Assembly: GCA_964394585.1 (NCBI GenBank)
Contig: CAYMYI010000002.1
Coordinates: forward strand, 49,684 to 113,683
Reading direction: 5' to 3'
Source of the DNA: CAYUJH01 sp964394585
GTDB lineage: Bacteria > Bacteroidota > Bacteroidia > Cytophagales > Flammeovirgaceae
DNA: 64,000 nt
Part shown: piece by piece, positions 62,900 to 64,000 of the stretch
Position numbering within the stretch: the first letter of the stretch is position 1
Layout of the letters: each line of letters opens with the position of its first letter
Notes under the pieces: model-generated
The model's database searches: none
The model's input: the letters and a program-made list of their open reading frames with translations, nothing else
What the model was told of the DNA's origin: nothing
Program-made: the position numbers and the translations under genes

Positions 62900-62918
62900 G
62901 GTCGGTGGCTCACAGACC
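62900..62918. repeat. Hairpin repeat copy 1
   Basis: GGTCGGTG and CACAGACC form an inverted repeat with one mismatch around GCT. A closely related copy lies at 63262, 362 bases away in the same orientation. Confidence 0.5.
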
Positions 62919-63081
62919 ATACTATAATGTGCATTCATCAATCGACCAATACCATGGGAAAGGCTAGCATGGAATTAGAAAGCCTCCAAATCCACTCTGC
63001 AAACTACATTTGATCACTTTTGCAGAAACTCGTGATAACATTTCAGTTTTCGATGAAAAATTTAAAATGTTTGCACAAAAA

Positions 63082-63170
63082 AAAATGGGAACTTGCTTTT
63101 ACAGAACGTCTGAGAGGTTTTTGGTTGAAAAAAACTCAATAGCACTTTGTTATTAAAATGGGGACTTGCT
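63082..63170. repeat. Direct repeat pair AAAATGGG(A/G)ACTTGCT
   Basis: Copies at 63082-63097 and 63155-63170 differ at one base and are 73 bases apart. They lie between the two hairpin copies. Confidence 0.45.
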
Positions 63171-63261
63171 AAAGAAGTTTTCAGGTACTTCATATACAGT
63201 TCGGAACATTCCCAACCGCTCAGATTTATAATTCGGACTGGGTTTGAGCATCCTCTCTTTA

Positions 63262-63278
63262 GTCTGTGGCTCACAGAC
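63262..63278. repeat. Hairpin repeat copy 2
   Basis: GTCTGTG and CACAGAC are perfect inverted copies around GCT. It shares GGCTCACAGACCA with copy 1 at 62900. Confidence 0.5.
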
Positions 63279-63355
63279 CAAACCACAATACACTGTATTA
63301 GCCACTACTTCATCTGACAGTATTAATAAATCTGACAATGTATGGTAAGTCCAAT

Positions 63356-63601
63356 TTAACTAATTTCTTTACCATCATCCCCAAATTTTTCTTTCTCAAC
63401 TACCCGCTGACTTTTGAGGGCAGATTGAGAAAGAAAAATTTTATCTTCATGTTCAATGAGTTTTTCCTTTGCTAAGGGAATTGAGTCCAGTAAGGTTTGA
63501 TAAGGCGTTTTACCAAAACAATGCTTACCCGTATGCGTTCTTTCGTGGTTGTAATAATGTATCCATTCATCTAAATCTGTTTGAAGTTCTTCGATAGTGT
63601 C
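63356..63601 (-). mobile_element. Transposase C-terminal remnant (IS481/IS3-like integrase core)
   Basis: On the minus strand the frame ending at TAA 63358-63356 reads DTIEELQTDLDEWIHYYNHE, then RTHTGKHCFGKTPYQTLLDS, which matches the C-terminal end of IS481/IS3-type integrase-core transposases. The upstream codon is a stop (TAA), so only about 80 residues remain and the catalytic DDE part is missing. The C-terminal tail extends beyond the normal end (QSALKSQRVVEKEKFGDDGK). It is a truncated, inactive remnant. A possible element end (ACTTGGACA) lies just beyond the break. Confidence 0.75.
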
Positions 63602-63613
63602 TTAAACGCTAAA

Positions 63614-63708
63614 ACTTGGACAGGTTTTCTACTTGTATAGTTGAGGTATTACGCTACTTTTTTACGGATGCTAACCCTTTTATTTTCTAATCACTTTTGT
63701 GTCCAAGT
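63614..63708. repeat. Inverted repeat ACTTGGACA / TGTCCAAGT beside the transposase remnant
   Basis: ACTTGGACA at 63614-63622 is exactly inverted by TGTCCAAGT at 63700-63708. Such sequences resemble insertion sequence termini, but the 77 bases between hold no transposase. They may be remnants of two element ends left after deletions. Confidence 0.4.
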
Positions 63709-63792
63709 ATTAACTACGCTATTGGGAAACAGATACTTTATCCTAAATTCGTGGTACATTGATTACATAACTAAAGTATCTCATTTAACACC

Positions 63793-64000
63793 ATGCAGTC
63801 ATTACTAGGACAGTTCTATGATAGAATCAAAGGCTCGCAGGAAGATATAGCATCCGAGGGGCTGACTTATATATTACAACGCTCTATTGAGTGCAGGAAA
63901 GCGCTGAATCAAATTATTAATAGAAATACAGGGCTATCATTTTCCGACTTAGAGTCTGTTGGGAAATTTTATTTTGTTGTTTTGCCAATTCGCCAAAGCG
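63793..64000 (+). CDS. Partial hypothetical protein at right edge
   Basis: An open frame starts at the ATG at 63793 and runs off the window: MQSLLGQFYDRIKGSQEDIA, then SEGLTYILQRSIECRKALNQ, IINRNTGLSFSDLESVGK. The sequence is natural-looking and the frame is clear. It recalls N-termini of PD-(D/E)XK-like proteins found in defence regions, but this is an impression that cannot be verified here. The codons after ESVGK (FYFVVLPIRQS) look less natural, so the gene may be interrupted close to the edge. Confidence 0.5.
   Translation, partial: MQSLLGQFYDRIKGSQEDIASEGLTYILQRSIECRKALNQIINRNTGLSFSDLESVGKFYFVVLPIRQS

Larger units (their letters stand above)
62825..63355. other. Gene-poor stretch with short repeats downstream of tRNA-Val
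   Basis: No convincing gene is seen in these 531 bases. They hold two copies of a short hairpin sharing GGCTCACAGACCA, a pair of direct repeats AAAATGGG(A/G)ACTTGCT, and AT-rich spacers. The stretch ends where a transposase remnant begins. It looks like the residue of mobile or integrated DNA next to the tRNA, but no intact element or tRNA-end duplication was found. Confidence 0.5.

Noticed and set aside
1..64000. CRISPR array, rRNA or an intact prophage
   Set aside because: No evenly spaced repeats, rRNA sequences or phage structural genes were seen; only short repeats near the right edge.
62705..64000. Duplicated 3' end of tRNA-Val as an attachment site
   Set aside because: I looked for a second copy of the tRNA end (TCGAATCCTAGTGAGCCC) downstream and found none inside the window.

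Overview
The window looks like a chromosomal segment of a Bacteroidota bacterium, most likely a gliding Cytophagales-type organism. Supporting signs are a type IX secretion (T9SS) type B cargo protein next to a PorP/SprF-like partner, a GldC homologue, a class I-like HMG-CoA reductase (mevalonate pathway), a CarboxypepD_reg/TonB-dependent receptor, STAS/SEC14-like small proteins, and candidate promoters resembling the Bacteroidota -33 TTTG / -7 TAnnTTTG pattern. Genus and species cannot be fixed from the sequence alone.

Layout. 1-1412 (minus): pirin and the start of a formate/nitrite-type channel. 1520-14174: a secreted WD40-caspase protein diverging from a 2.87k-residue secreted protein (14 CUB-like repeats, two seven-repeat FG-GAP/VCBS blocks each followed by an Fn3-like domain, then PKD and a T9SS type B signal), followed by its PorP/SprF-like partner. 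14397-18382: a MacB/FtsX-type permease interrupted by an in-frame TAG, then a TolC-like protein. 18386-24358: M28 peptidase, pgk, an NTF2-like secreted protein, a WYL regulator and a metal/heme/cobalamin-type binding protein. 24365-32487 (minus): the most distinctive region, a bacteriophytochrome cluster. 32716-39041 (minus): ychF, a restriction-modification pair with an FkbM methyltransferase, and HMG-CoA reductase. 39343-49241: housekeeping and accessory genes (two-helix mini-protein, a CAP-domain gene with an in-frame stop, moaA, DUF6992-like, gldC, App1-like, NUDIX, phosphosugar mutase, moaE, GH109-like, galK). 49366-62490: TonB receptor, EcsC, CocE/S15 hydrolase, M16 protease, patatin, glutathione peroxidase and flavin reductase. 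62705-64000: tRNA-Val, then a gene-poor stretch with hairpin repeats, a transposase remnant and a partial ORF at the right edge.

The phytochrome cluster reads, in transcription order: a phytochrome histidine kinase with a full biliverdin-binding photosensory core, three PAS domains (one LOV-like but lacking the photoactive Cys) and HisKA/HATPase; a MazG-like protein overlapping it by four bases; then, after a 235-bp gap carrying two palindromes and a TAnnTTTG element, a phytochrome that stops right after its PHY domain and has no output module, a STAS/SEC14-like protein with a polyproline tail, a divergent heme oxygenase, a second STAS/SEC14-like protein, and a conventional BphO-like heme oxygenase. 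A lone periplasmic binding protein gene converges on the cluster's end. My inference is that the heme oxygenases supply biliverdin and the STAS-like proteins are candidate partners of the output-less photoreceptor. This combination is the best candidate for an undescribed signalling system in the window.

Three genes look damaged (permease TAG, CAP-domain TAA, and a coiled-coil gene with a probable frameshift), which suggests either gene decay or local sequence errors.
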